Source: Christensenella sp036660175 (GTDB lineage Bacteria > Bacillota > Clostridia > Christensenellales > Christensenellaceae). Taken from it: DNA of 64,000 bases. The stretch covers positions 1 through 64,000 of the forward strand of contig JAVXBD010000002.1 of the NCBI GenBank assembly GCA_036660175.1. Direction: 5' to 3'. This document shows positions 1 through 8,265 of this stretch, one piece after another. The notes beneath the pieces are model-generated. The model did not search any database, was not told the DNA's origin, and saw nothing but the letters and a program-made list of their open reading frames with translations. A program made the position numbers and the translations under genes. Positions within the stretch are counted from its first letter, which is position 1. Every line of letters starts with the position of its first letter.

Positions 1-6
1 CGCACC

Positions 7-47
7 ATTAAGAGTCAACAAACTAAAATGATTTGTTGGCTCTTAAT
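7..47. repeat. Inverted repeat near left edge
   Basis: Arms at 7-22 and 32-47 are complementary except for one mismatch, with a 9-base loop. The repeat lies beyond the terminator of the ispH/rpsA gene. Neither strand has a clean T-run after it, although the plus strand is T-rich. It could be a weak terminator for a convergent gene off the left edge or part of a leader; I cannot decide. Confidence 0.4.
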
Positions 48-93
48 TATTTATTGACTGAAAGCACTCATTAAATAATTTCTTAAACAATAC

Positions 94-132
94 AAAAAAG
101 CATTCCACTCGTCAAAATGAAATGCCCTTTTT
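94..132 (-). terminator. Rho-independent terminator after ispH/rpsA
   Basis: Read on the minus strand, a GCATTTC / GGAATGC stem with a loop of about 12 bases is followed directly by six T residues, and is preceded by an A-run. It lies about 20 bases after the ispH/rpsA stop codon and closes the long minus-strand gene run. Confidence 0.8.
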
Positions 133-152
133 AATCTTATTATACTGCCAGT

Positions 153-2336
153 TTATTTTTCTTCTTGTTCTTCAGTTTCTTCGACAACAGCTTCTACCTC
201 AAGCTCCACGTCATCAATTTTCTCATCAAAAACCAATTCTTCAACAACTTCTACGTCTTCAGCTTTCGGGAAGAAATCAGCAAGAGAAGAGGTAGCCCCT
301 TCTACAGGTGGAATATCATAGTGATATTTATCTTCTTTATTTGCACGACGATCATTTCTGTTGTCATCATTTTCTTGACGTACTGGCCTTTCTGGCTCGT
401 CCATAAGCGCTCTCATACTAAGACTAATACGCTTTTTAGCAGGATTTACTTCCATGATTTTCGCTGTAACTAAATCTCCGATTCTCAGCTCTTCTTCTAC
501 TTTTTCAAGTCGTCTTGTTGTAACCTGAGAAATATGGATAAGTCCATCAATGGTTGGCTCAAGCGAAACAAAAGCACCAAAAGGCATAATCCGAACAACT
601 GTACCCTGAACGGTATCTCCAACGAGATATTTTTCAGGAACACTGTCCCAAGGTTTTTGTGTAAGCTGCTTTAAACCCAAAGAAATTCTTTTCTTTTCGG
701 TATCTACATTCATGACTAATACTTCGATTTCATCATTGATTTTTAAAACATCAGAAGGATGCTTTACTTTCACCCATGAAATATCCGTAATATGCAATAA
801 TCCATCTACTCCGCCAACATCAACAAAAGCACCAAAATCAGTAATGCGTTTTACTTTACCCATTACTTTATCGCCTTTATTAAAGGTTTCATAGATTTTC
901 TTTTCTTCTTCATCGGCAGCAACTTGAAGAATGTTTTTATGTGACAAAACAAAACGTCTTTGACGCTTGTCTGCCTCAATAATTGTAACCTCGAGTTCTT
1001 GACCAATAAATTCGTTTAAATCTTCAACATATTTCAATGAAAGCTGTGAAGCAGGTATAAAAGCATCATAGCCTTCAAGCTTTGCAAGAACGCCGCCTTT
1101 TACAACTTTATCAACCCGAACAGTATAAACCTTTTCTGTGTCAAGTGCCTCTACGATTTCTTTCCATTTCAGCTTAGATTCTATTGATTTACGTGATAAA
1201 ACAACATTACCTTCGCCATCATTAAGAGTAACAACTTCTGCTTCAATTTCATCGCCTACTGAAAATAAATCCATAGGATCTGCATCGCCCGCAGCTGTAA
1301 GGTTTTCTTTTTTGATTATACCGTCAGATTTATAGCCTATATTAACACATATTTCACTGTCGGAAATCTGAACAACCGTACCGGTCACTATCTGTCCTCT
1401 CTTAATATATACAAACGATTTTTCTATTTCTGCCATGAAATCCTCGTTTGCCTGTGATTGTTCTGTGGACACCTCTTCTACCGTAGTATCCATTACTTTT
1501 TCGACATCGCTCATCAGTGTCTGTACCTCCCTAATTAACCAATCCGGCGTCGATGCACCGGCAACAATACTTATTATATCATGATTCGTAATATTTTCAA
1601 GTGGAAGTTGCATAATATTATCTATATAGTAAGTTTTTTTACACTTCTTCTTACATAAATTGTATAGTTTTTCTGTATTCGAAGAATGTTTTCCACCTAC
1701 TACCAGCACAATATCAGATGTTTGTGCAAGCTTCTGCGCTTCTTTTTGGCGTTTTTGTGTGGTATCACATATTGAATTAAATAATTCCAGCTCTTTTATA
1801 TTTTTTTTAAGAACTTCAACCACCATGTCCCATAATTCTATTGTAATAGTAGTTTGTGCAACCACCAGTGCTTTATTCATTTGTGGTAAGTTCTTTGCAT
1901 CCTGTTCATTATTAACAACATATGCTGCTCCAGGTGCCCACCCCTCTATACCAATTACCTCAGGATGTGCCGCCGCACCAATAATAATTACTGGAGTATC
2001 TCCTGCCTGCTTTACACGCTTATGAATACGTGTTACAAACGGGCATGTTAAGTCCAATACTTCAAACCCATGGTTTACAATATCATCGTAAATCGCCTTT
2101 GAAACACCGTGGGATCGTATAACAATTACTGTACTTTTTCCTTTAGAAATACTATGAATGTCTTCCGTTACCTTCACACCTTTTTGTGCAAGCACAGATA
2201 TAACATCTTTGTTGTGAATCAGTTCACCGTAGGTGTAAATATTTTCATATTTTCCAATAATATCATTTACAGAATCGACAGCACGTTTTACACCAAAACA
2301 GAACCCTGCATTTTTCGCTACAATAATTTTGCTCAT
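153..2336 (-). CDS. ispH: 4-hydroxy-3-methylbut-2-enyl diphosphate reductase fused to ribosomal protein S1 domains
   Basis: Residues 1-280 are IspH (LytB), the iron-sulfur enzyme that makes IPP and DMAPP in the last MEP step. The three cluster cysteines are C13 (GFCFGV), C98 (LTCPF) and C190 (SICDTT), and HPE is at 124-126. Four S1 RNA-binding repeats follow at roughly 313-384, 400-468, 486-556 and 571-642, then a charged tail ending in a glutamate-rich segment. This IspH-S1 fusion is known in Clostridia, where it may supply the S1-like protein. The open frame is continuous, so it is a true fusion. The start overlaps the plsC stop (ATGA). What the two halves share functionally is unknown. Confidence 0.95.
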   Translation of the reverse strand: MSKIIVAKNAGFCFGVKRAVDSVNDIIGKYENIYTYGELIHNKDVISVLAQKGVKVTEDIHSISKGKSTVIVIRSHGVSKAIYDDIVNHGFEVLDLTCPFVTRIHKRVKQAGDTPVIIIGAAAHPEVIGIEGWAPGAAYVVNNEQDAKNLPQMNKALVVAQTTITIELWDMVVEVLKKNIKELELFNSICDTTQKRQKEAQKLAQTSDIVLVVGGKHSSNTEKLYNLCKKKCKKTYYIDNIMQLPLENITNHDIISIVAGASTPDWLIREVQTLMSDVEKVMDTTVEEVSTEQSQANEDFMAEIEKSFVYIKRGQIVTGTVVQISDSEICVNIGYKSDGIIKKENLTAAGDADPMDLFSVGDEIEAEVVTLNDGEGNVVLSRKSIESKLKWKEIVEALDTEKVYTVRVDKVVKGGVLAKLEGYDAFIPASQLSLKYVEDLNEFIGQELEVTIIEADKRQRRFVLSHKNILQVAADEEEKKIYETFNKGDKVMGKVKRITDFGAFVDVGGVDGLLHITDISWVKVKHPSDVLKINDEIEVLVMNVDTEKKRISLGLKQLTQKPWDSVPEKYLVGDTVQGTVVRIMPFGAFVSLEPTIDGLIHISQVTTRRLEKVEEELRIGDLVTAKIMEVNPAKKRISLSMRALMDEPERPVRQENDDNRNDRRANKEDKYHYDIPPVEGATSSLADFFPKAEDVEVVEELVFDEKIDDVELEVEAVVEETEEQEEK

Positions 2337-2914
2337 ATACGTTTACTCATTTCAAGTATTTTAGCCTGTAAAAGTGCAGTTGCTTTTTTAACAGATTCGC
2401 TGTTCACTTTTTCTCCAACAAATTCTTTTAAATAAATAGGCGGATCAATGAATACTTTTATTCTGTGAAAAAGCTTATAGTTACCTTTGATATAAACTGG
2501 CACTACAGGAACATCAGATTTTAAAGCAAGCATTGCCGCACCTGGCTCAAACTCCAGCAGTTCCTTGCTGCGTGTTCCCTCTGGAAAAATTCCTAAAACA
2601 GAGCCGCTGTTTAATTTCGAGATAGCTGTTTTTATCGCTTTTATATCGCTTTTGCCTCTTGCAACAGGGATTACATACAAATGCCTAAGTACACAAGCCG
2701 CAAACTTTGAGTTGAAAAGCTCTTCCTTTGCCATATAGCATACGGGCCTTTTTTTAACGCTAAACCCCAGCACAATCGGATCCCAATTTGATTTATGCTT
2801 ACAAATAACTACGCTTCCGCCTGCCAACATTGCGTTTTTTTTGCCGATTATCTTCACAAAAAAAAGAGGCATTAAAACAATCATTGCCAAGAATCGACCG
2901 ACTGCATATAACAT
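2333..2914 (-). CDS. plsC: 1-acyl-sn-glycerol-3-phosphate acyltransferase
   Basis: This is a membrane-associated acyltransferase that converts lysophosphatidic acid to phosphatidic acid in phospholipid synthesis. An N-terminal hydrophobic segment (about 8-23) is followed by the catalytic HX4D motif (H40 to D45, HKSNWD) and the FPEGTRS substrate-binding motif (110-116). The length of 193 residues fits the short clostridial PlsC group. It overlaps the cmk stop by one base (TAATG) and the ispH start by four, so translation is probably coupled. The order cmk-plsC-ispH/rpsA is a common clostridial arrangement. Confidence 0.93.
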   Translation of the reverse strand: MLYAVGRFLAMIVLMPLFFVKIIGKKNAMLAGGSVVICKHKSNWDPIVLGFSVKKRPVCYMAKEELFNSKFAACVLRHLYVIPVARGKSDIKAIKTAISKLNSGSVLGIFPEGTRSKELLEFEPGAAMLALKSDVPVVPVYIKGNYKLFHRIKVFIDPPIYLKEFVGEKVNSESVKKATALLQAKILEMSKRI

Positions 2915-3576
2915 TATAAAACTTCCTTTTTAATTTTATTAATAATATACAAAATTACTTCATCTTTGCTCATATTGGTGGTATCCACTAAAATCGCATC
3001 CTCTGCCTGCATAAGCGGTGCAAACTTTCTTGTAGAATCCGTTTTATCACGTTGAATAATTTCCTGCTCAATTTCATCTATATTGGCGGTTTTATCTGCT
3101 TCAATCAGTTCTAAATAGCGTCTTTTTGCACGTTCGTGCGCAGATGCCGTTACAAAAAACTTTATATCTGCATTTGGCAAAACATAAGTGCCAATATCTC
3201 TGCCGTCCATCACAATATCATATTGATTTGCTACTTCCCTTTGCAGCTCAACCAACTTTATACGCACCTCTGGTATCACAGCAATGTCGCTCGCACCTTT
3301 GGAGATACGTGGAGTACGAATGTATGGCGTAACGTCTTTGCCGCCCACAAGGACGCTCTGCACACCGTGCGTGTAGCAGATACACATATCCATATTATCA
3401 AGCTGCTTAACCACTTTTTCGTGCATTTGCGGCTCAATTCCTTTTTGTATCATGGCATAAGCACAGGCACGATACATAGCACCAGTATCTAAATAATTAA
3501 TATTCAATTTCTGCGCAACTGCTTTGGCAACTGTACTTTTGCCTGCTCCTGCTGGTCCGTCTATCGCAATTTTCAT
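2914..3576 (-). CDS. cmk: Cytidylate kinase
   Basis: Cmk phosphorylates CMP and dCMP to the diphosphates with ATP in the cytoplasm. The protein opens with the P-loop GPAGAGKST (residues 7-15) and has the family segments DGRDIGT and YLDTGAMYR. The ATG at 3576 is preferred: GAGG lies 9 bases upstream and the protein then begins MKIAIDG as in the family. An in-frame TTG 18 bases earlier has no clear ribosome binding site. The product is 220 residues, a normal length. The stop codon overlaps the plsC start. Confidence 0.95.
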   Translation of the reverse strand: MKIAIDGPAGAGKSTVAKAVAQKLNINYLDTGAMYRACAYAMIQKGIEPQMHEKVVKQLDNMDMCICYTHGVQSVLVGGKDVTPYIRTPRISKGASDIAVIPEVRIKLVELQREVANQYDIVMDGRDIGTYVLPNADIKFFVTASAHERAKRRYLELIEADKTANIDEIEQEIIQRDKTDSTRKFAPLMQAEDAILVDTTNMSKDEVILYIINKIKKEVL

Positions 3577-3600
3577 GATACAAAACCTCGTCAATATTAT

Positions 3601-4467
3601 TTAGAAATCTCTTTTCAATATGTTTCCCGCTAACTGTTTTAGTTCTTCTGCTCTACTTCCAAAAATACTTAGTGCATCTACTGCTTCTTCTGTTTTTTGG
3701 ACAGCAATTCGCATAGATTCATCTACTCCATACAGAGTTGGAAATGTAAATTTTTTAGAAGTTTTATCTTTGCCTAAAGTTTTTCCCATTTTTTGTGCAT
3801 CACCTGTAATATCAAGCACATCATCAACAATTTGAAAAGTGAGTCCAATGTTATATCCATACACACTTAGTGCGTTAATATACTCCTGACTCGGACTGCA
3901 CAAAAGCAACCCCGAAACGAGTGCAGACTTAATCATATCACCTGTTTTATGCTTGTGTACATAGATAATTTCTTGTTCTGTCAGAATCTGCCCTTCGTTT
4001 TCAATATCACCGCATTGACCAGTAATCATACCGTAAACACCAGCACCTGTTGCCACTTCCAATATTGCCTTTGTATGATTGTTAAGATTAGAAGGATATT
4101 TAAGCGCATTTTTTAACATAACTTCATACGCATAATTTAAAAGTCCATCGCCCGCAAGTATCGCAAAAGCTTCTCCAAACATCACATGACTGGTGGGTTT
4201 TCCACGCCGCAAATCGTCATCATCCATTGCAGGCAAATCATCATGGATTAAAGAATAAGTATGTATCATTTCAATTGCACAGGCAATATCCAGTGTTTCT
4301 TTTGCATCGCCATTAAGCAGCGAATTTGCCATGATATTCAGCACTGGACGTATGCGTTTTCCGCCCGCCATAAGACTATAGTTCATGGCATCTCTGATGG
4401 TTGGATTAACGTTCTCAATTTCCATCAGCTCTTTTAGACGATTGTTAATCAGCTCAATTGTTTTCAT
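3601..4467 (-). CDS. ispA: Farnesyl/geranyl diphosphate synthase (polyprenyl synthetase)
   Basis: This trans-prenyltransferase condenses IPP with DMAPP or GPP to give FPP, the primer for UppS. The first aspartate-rich motif DDLPAMD is at 76-82 and the second, DDVLD, at 215-219; the GGKRIRP substrate site is near 35-41. Double ATG codons at 4470/4467 inside the end of xseB are the likely starts (288 residues); longer in-frame starts would reach further into xseB. In many Firmicutes dxs, tlyA, argR and recN follow ispA; here cmk follows within about 25 bases, so that block is absent. Confidence 0.93.
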   Translation of the reverse strand: MKTIELINNRLKELMEIENVNPTIRDAMNYSLMAGGKRIRPVLNIMANSLLNGDAKETLDIACAIEMIHTYSLIHDDLPAMDDDDLRRGKPTSHVMFGEAFAILAGDGLLNYAYEVMLKNALKYPSNLNNHTKAILEVATGAGVYGMITGQCGDIENEGQILTEQEIIYVHKHKTGDMIKSALVSGLLLCSPSQEYINALSVYGYNIGLTFQIVDDVLDITGDAQKMGKTLGKDKTSKKFTFPTLYGVDESMRIAVQKTEEAVDALSIFGSRAEELKQLAGNILKRDF

Positions 4468-4663
4468 CATTTTCATTCTCGCTTTCATGTACAATTTCAA
4501 GCTCTGCTTCATATTTATTCAGCATTTTTTCAGCAGCTTCGGCAGCTTTCAGACCTTTTTTATAAAGCGTCACTGCTTGTTCTATGTGGAGCTGCTCATC
4601 GCTCATCTTTTTCGATATATCTGCAAGCTCTTCTATATAATTTTCTAAACTTTTTTCAGACAT
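4454..4663 (-). CDS. xseB: Exodeoxyribonuclease VII small subunit
   Basis: XseB binds XseA to form exonuclease VII, which degrades single-stranded DNA to oligonucleotides. The protein is 69 residues, mostly helical and acidic, with the family pattern LENYIEELADISKKM followed by EQAVTLYKKGLKAAE. GAGGAGAA lies upstream of the ATG. It starts right after the xseA stop and its end overlaps the ispA start, the classic xseA-xseB-ispA unit. Confidence 0.95.
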   Translation of the reverse strand: MSEKSLENYIEELADISKKMSDEQLHIEQAVTLYKKGLKAAEAAEKMLNKYEAELEIVHESENENDENN

Positions 4664-5869
4664 TTATTTGTTCTCCTCTTTGTGCATAATTCCAGCAAGC
4701 AATGTGCCGTCTTTCAACAGGATTTTAATTTCATCGCCGATTGCAACATCTTTTATGCTCTTTATTTCGCTTCCATTCTTGATTGCCACACTATATCCAC
4801 GCTCAAAAGCTCCCATTGGGTTTAAAAGTTCAATAGACGTTTTATAATGATTATACAATACTTTCAAACGATTATAAAGTGTTTTTGCCTGCATCTCTAT
4901 TTGAACGGTATTGCTCTGTACGGCATATCTTGCCAAATTGATTTTTGCATATACTGCATCTTTGGAAAGCAATGATTGATTATATTTAATCTGCATTCTT
5001 TTCTCATAAAAAATAGTTTTCATAATGTCTTGAATTTGGTATTTATATGCTTTTATAGAGCTTACAAGCTCGTCTTTTAAGGTAATAGCAATTTCTGCTG
5101 CTGCTGACGGTGTGGGCGCACGCAAATCAGCAGCCATATCTGATAAGGTAAAATCAGTTTCGTGTCCAACCGCACTAATCACTGGGATTTTTGAGTGATA
5201 GATCGCCATCACAACACTTTCATCGTTAAAAGCAAATAAATCTTCTGCAGATCCACCGCCACGTCCTACAATCAATAAATCAACATCTGTATGCTTGTTA
5301 AAATATTCTATGCCTTTTACAATTTCTGATGGTGCATCTTCTCCCTGCACCTTTACAGAATACAAAAGCAGTCGTATGAGCGGATTTCTTCTGTTTGCAA
5401 TATTTTTTATATCTTCTATAACTGCTCCGGATTTCGAAGTAACAATCCCGATTTTTTGTGGAATTTTAGGTAATGCTTTTTTATGTTCTTCTGCAAAGAT
5501 GCCTTGCATCTCCAGCCGTTCTTTGAGGATATTAAATTTTGCGTACAGCTCCCCCATTCCTGCAAACGTGATTTCTTTGACAATAATTCTGTATTTTCCG
5601 TTTTTCCAATATACAGAAATATCACCACGCACAACAATAGTCTGTCCATCGTATAGTTGTTCAATGTATTGCATCACTTCGTCACAGTTAAAAAGCATAC
5701 ATTCAACGATAGATTGCTCATCTTTCAAAGAAAAGTATGCCATATTATGCTTAAATTTAAAATCAGTGATTTCGCCCCGAACCCATACTTCTTCCAAAAA
5801 TGGATCAGCACTTAATTTATCAGATACATAAGTATTCAGTTCATGAACGCTTATTATCAGATTATCCAT
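4664..5869 (-). CDS. xseA: Exodeoxyribonuclease VII large subunit
   Basis: XseA is the catalytic subunit of exonuclease VII. It has an N-terminal OB-fold (about 1-100, with the VWVRGEITDF motif), then the catalytic region with IGIVTSKSGAV, VGRGGGSAEDL and AVGHETDFTLSD, and a C-terminal coiled-coil. Length is 401 residues, typical for Firmicutes. Its start overlaps the folD stop by 8 bases and xseB follows without a gap. The role is processive degradation of ssDNA in repair, known from the family. Confidence 0.96.
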   Translation of the reverse strand: MDNLIISVHELNTYVSDKLSADPFLEEVWVRGEITDFKFKHNMAYFSLKDEQSIVECMLFNCDEVMQYIEQLYDGQTIVVRGDISVYWKNGKYRIIVKEITFAGMGELYAKFNILKERLEMQGIFAEEHKKALPKIPQKIGIVTSKSGAVIEDIKNIANRRNPLIRLLLYSVKVQGEDAPSEIVKGIEYFNKHTDVDLLIVGRGGGSAEDLFAFNDESVVMAIYHSKIPVISAVGHETDFTLSDMAADLRAPTPSAAAEIAITLKDELVSSIKAYKYQIQDIMKTIFYEKRMQIKYNQSLLSKDAVYAKINLARYAVQSNTVQIEMQAKTLYNRLKVLYNHYKTSIELLNPMGAFERGYSVAIKNGSEIKSIKDVAIGDEIKILLKDGTLLAGIMHKEENK

Positions 5870-6707
5870 TCATCTCTCCTGCGAGTACTGTGTTTTCCAT
5901 AAGCATTGTGATGGTCATAGGCCCTACGCCACCTGGAACTGGTGTAATATATCCTGCGATTTCACTTACTTCGTCAAATTTCACATCGCCTTTGAGCTTT
6001 CCGTTCACTCTGGATGTTCCAACATCAATAACAACTGCACCTGGTTTTATAAATTCTTTTGTAACAAATTCAGGTCTGCCAATTGCTGCAACCAATATAT
6101 CCGCATTTGCACATACCTTGGATAAGTCTTTTGTCTTGGAGTGACAAATTGTAACCGTAGCATTTTCATTTAAAAGAAGGATTGCAACAGGTTTCCCGAC
6201 AATATTGCTTCTGCCGATTATCACAGCGTTCTTACCAGTTATATCAATTCCAGTTTTTTTAATCAGTTTAATAATCCCTCTTGGTGTACACGCAACAAGA
6301 CCTGGAAGACCAGTGAAAAGGCTTCCTGCATTCTGCACATGAAAACCGTCCACATCTTTTTTAGGGTTAATATTTTTTAGAATTTCATTCTCGTCAATAT
6401 GTTTTGGAAGCGGCAACTGTACCAGCAATCCATGAATTTTATCGTCATGATTATATTTTTCTACAAGTGCTAACAGCTCTTTTTGTGTAACGTTCTCACT
6501 GAGCCTGTTTACTTCGGAATACATACCAATTTCTGCACATGCTTTTTCTTTGTTGTTAACATAAATTGTTGAACCGCCATCGTCCCCTACTTGTATTACG
6601 GCAAGTCCTGGAACGATTCCCTTTTCTTTTAACTTTTTGACCTTAACTTTTAGTTCTTCTCTAATTTCTGCTGAGAGTTCTTTTCCGCTGATGATTTTTG
6701 CGCTCAT
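5862..6707 (-). CDS. folD: Bifunctional methylenetetrahydrofolate dehydrogenase / methenyl-THF cyclohydrolase
   Basis: FolD interconverts 5,10-methylene-THF, methenyl-THF and 10-formyl-THF using NADP, feeding purine and formyl-Met synthesis. Visible family segments are YVNNKEKAC with the catalytic lysine, QLPLPKH, KDVDGFH, the Rossmann stretch GRSNIVGKP and the C-terminal PVPGGVGPMT. The ATG at 6707 has GGAGG at a good distance and gives 281 residues; an upstream in-frame extension would run through a large hairpin and is unlikely. folD precedes xseA, as in many Firmicutes. Confidence 0.96.
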   Translation of the reverse strand: MSAKIISGKELSAEIREELKVKVKKLKEKGIVPGLAVIQVGDDGGSTIYVNNKEKACAEIGMYSEVNRLSENVTQKELLALVEKYNHDDKIHGLLVQLPLPKHIDENEILKNINPKKDVDGFHVQNAGSLFTGLPGLVACTPRGIIKLIKKTGIDITGKNAVIIGRSNIVGKPVAILLLNENATVTICHSKTKDLSKVCANADILVAAIGRPEFVTKEFIKPGAVVIDVGTSRVNGKLKGDVKFDEVSEIAGYITPVPGGVGPMTITMLMENTVLAGEMNG

Positions 6708-6747
6708 AAATGTATTTCCTCCATAACGATTCAATTTCCAAAAATAA

Positions 6748-6803
6748 TAAATACTGCTTAAAATGATGAGATAATATTCATTCACCATTTTAAGCGGTAT
6801 TTT
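6748..6803 (-). other. Large intergenic hairpin between nusB and folD
   Basis: A near-perfect inverted repeat with arms of about 20 bases (6748-6769 and 6782-6803) and a loop of about 12. Minus-strand RNA downstream is U-rich but interrupted (TTATTATTTTT), so it may be a leaky terminator for nusB or an attenuator in front of folD. It ends about 40 bases before the folD start. Confidence 0.6.
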
Positions 6804-6821
6804 ATAGATACTATACTAATA

Positions 6822-7238
6822 CTACGCTTGTTTTTCGGATTTTAAATATCCTCCTAATAAGCCATTGATATACTGGTATGACTTTTCTGCCGAATACTTT
6901 TTTGCAAGTTCCACAGCCTCATTGACTGCAACTTTTGTCGGCACGCTATCCATATAAAGAATCTCATAAAAAGCCAACCTTAAAATCGCAAGGTCTACCT
7001 TTGCAATTCTATCAATCCGCCAAGCATATGAGTTTTCAGAAATAATTTTATCAATTTCTTCTTGTTTTTCTACAAAACCATCAATTATAAAATTAATATA
7101 GCTCATATTCTGCTCATCAAGAAGCTCCGATTCCAGTGCATCTGGTGCATTTGTGATGGAATCAGAGCTAAGCTCCCCGGTGATGCTGTATTCATATAAT
7201 AGTTTCATGGCTGTTTCTCTTGCGCTTCTTCTGCTCAT
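6822..7238 (-). CDS. nusB: Transcription antitermination factor NusB
   Basis: NusB is an all-helical RNA-binding protein that, with S10, loads on boxA RNA and supports rRNA antitermination. The 138-residue protein opens with SRRSARETAMKLLYEY, where the family motif is R-x-x-A-x-x-x-L-Y, and has the C-terminal VAVNEAVELAKKYS motif. AAGGA lies 9 bases before the ATG. Upstream is the Asp23/AmaP/DUF2273 set, downstream folD, a standard clostridial order. Confidence 0.95.
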   Translation of the reverse strand: MSRRSARETAMKLLYEYSITGELSSDSITNAPDALESELLDEQNMSYINFIIDGFVEKQEEIDKIISENSYAWRIDRIAKVDLAILRLAFYEILYMDSVPTKVAVNEAVELAKKYSAEKSYQYINGLLGGYLKSEKQA

Positions 7239-7320
7239 ATACCAATATCCTTTGTATTCATATTATTTTTATCATATCTGTAAAACGGCACAATAAAAAC
7301 ATCTCTTAATAGATTATATC

Positions 7321-7578
7321 TCATTTTTTACCAGAAAACAAACCCGCAAACCATGCCCCGATTGCATGCCGAACTTCTGGATGAAGACCTAAAAAAGCGC
7401 CAATTCCAACGCAGATTGCAATCAGCAATGTTTGCCAAAATCCTATTGTAAGGAATAAAATCGCAATACATAACCCAATTACAATGCCAAAAAACAAGCC
7501 TTTATTTTCTTTTACCCATTCAAAAAATTTATCCATCGTATCATTCCCTCTTGACAAAAAATCCTTAAAATCGCTCAT
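7321..7578 (-). CDS. DUF2273 family small membrane protein
   Basis: An 85-residue protein with two closely spaced hydrophobic segments (about 27-46 and 49-64) and a lysine-ended C-terminus. Its length and position match the DUF2273 proteins that sit beside amaP and asp23 in Firmicutes. The biochemical role is not known; membrane anchoring within the envelope-stress complex is an inference from context. It starts two bases after the amaP stop. Between it and nusB are about 80 bases with no strong signal. Confidence 0.8.
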   Translation of the reverse strand: MSDFKDFLSRGNDTMDKFFEWVKENKGLFFGIVIGLCIAILFLTIGFWQTLLIAICVGIGAFLGLHPEVRHAIGAWFAGLFSGKK

Positions 7579-7580
7579 TC

Positions 7581-8132
7581 CTACTGTGCCTTGATTTTAG
7601 AATCATTTAAGCCCATGATTGAAATTTTTGTTTGTTTGACATCAATTCCCGTATGTGTTTGAATATATGCAATTAATCCCGCTTGTAGTTCTTTTGTGAT
7701 TTCTGGAATGTCTACCTCGGGCAGTACTGATACTTCTATGTCAATCTCTACATACGAATCATATGAAACTACCACCGTACGCAAACCCTTCACGTTTTTG
7801 TTTTCACGAACATAGCGTTCCACCATTTCTTCGATTGCTTTTATGGTAATCACGATAGAACCACTTTCAAAAACAGCTATTTTTGCAGTTTTAGGGCTGT
7901 CTTTCTTGATACCAAAAAACATCAGAATGCAGCTTATGACAATCACAACAACGCTGATTGCAATGTATAGTATTTTAAATCCGATTGCTCCATTATTTAT
8001 TGTGTAAATAAAGTTTGCAATATGGTCAGCACTTACAAATTTAAAAATTATTCCGAGTACAAAAATGCACAAAGCAATGACTGCAACTAAATATACCGTA
8101 AATATTACACGTGTACTGGTTTTCATTTTCAT
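7581..8132 (-). CDS. amaP: Alkaline shock response membrane anchor protein AmaP
   Basis: AmaP anchors Asp23 to the membrane in staphylococci; this homologue has the same plan. Two transmembrane helices are at about 11-33 and 51-72, followed by an Asp23-like soluble domain (SIVITIKAIEEMVERYV, then VEIDIEVSVLPEVDIPE). The ATG at 8132 is preferred because AAGGGGGA lies 8 bases upstream, giving 183 residues; an upstream extension would run into a hairpin region. It is followed directly by the DUF2273 gene. Confidence 0.82.
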   Translation of the reverse strand: MKMKTSTRVIFTVYLVAVIALCIFVLGIIFKFVSADHIANFIYTINNGAIGFKILYIAISVVVIVISCILMFFGIKKDSPKTAKIAVFESGSIVITIKAIEEMVERYVRENKNVKGLRTVVVSYDSYVEIDIEVSVLPEVDIPEITKELQAGLIAYIQTHTGIDVKQTKISIMGLNDSKIKAQ

Positions 8133-8178
8133 TGAATGAATCCCCCTTAAAATATAAATAGATAATCTTTTTATCAAC

Positions 8179-8265
8179 AAAAAACTATTTTTTACATGAA
8201 GTAATGGAGCTATACCCAATATTAAATTAGGTATAGCTCATCTTAATAAAAAACTATTATTTTAC
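8179..8265. repeat. Hairpin flanked by near-identical short direct repeats
   Basis: Between asp23 and amaP a strong stem (GAGCTATACC paired with GGTATAGCTC, 8207-8239) is bracketed by two A/T-rich direct repeats, 8179-8195 and 8248-8265, that differ by one inserted base. The right copy overlaps the asp23 stop codon. There is no T-run after the stem on the coding strand, so a simple terminator is unlikely; it may set the asp23:amaP ratio by RNA processing. Confidence 0.5.

Noticed and set aside
3136..3492. Plus-strand frame of 118 residues opposite cmk
   Set aside because: Biased composition and no start signals; cmk is clear on the other strand.
5295..5831. 178-residue plus-strand open frame opposite xseA
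   Set aside because: Shadow frame of a well-supported gene, no homology recognised.
7239..7320. Possible promoter in the DUF2273-nusB gap (TATGAT)
   Set aside because: No acceptable -35 at proper spacing.
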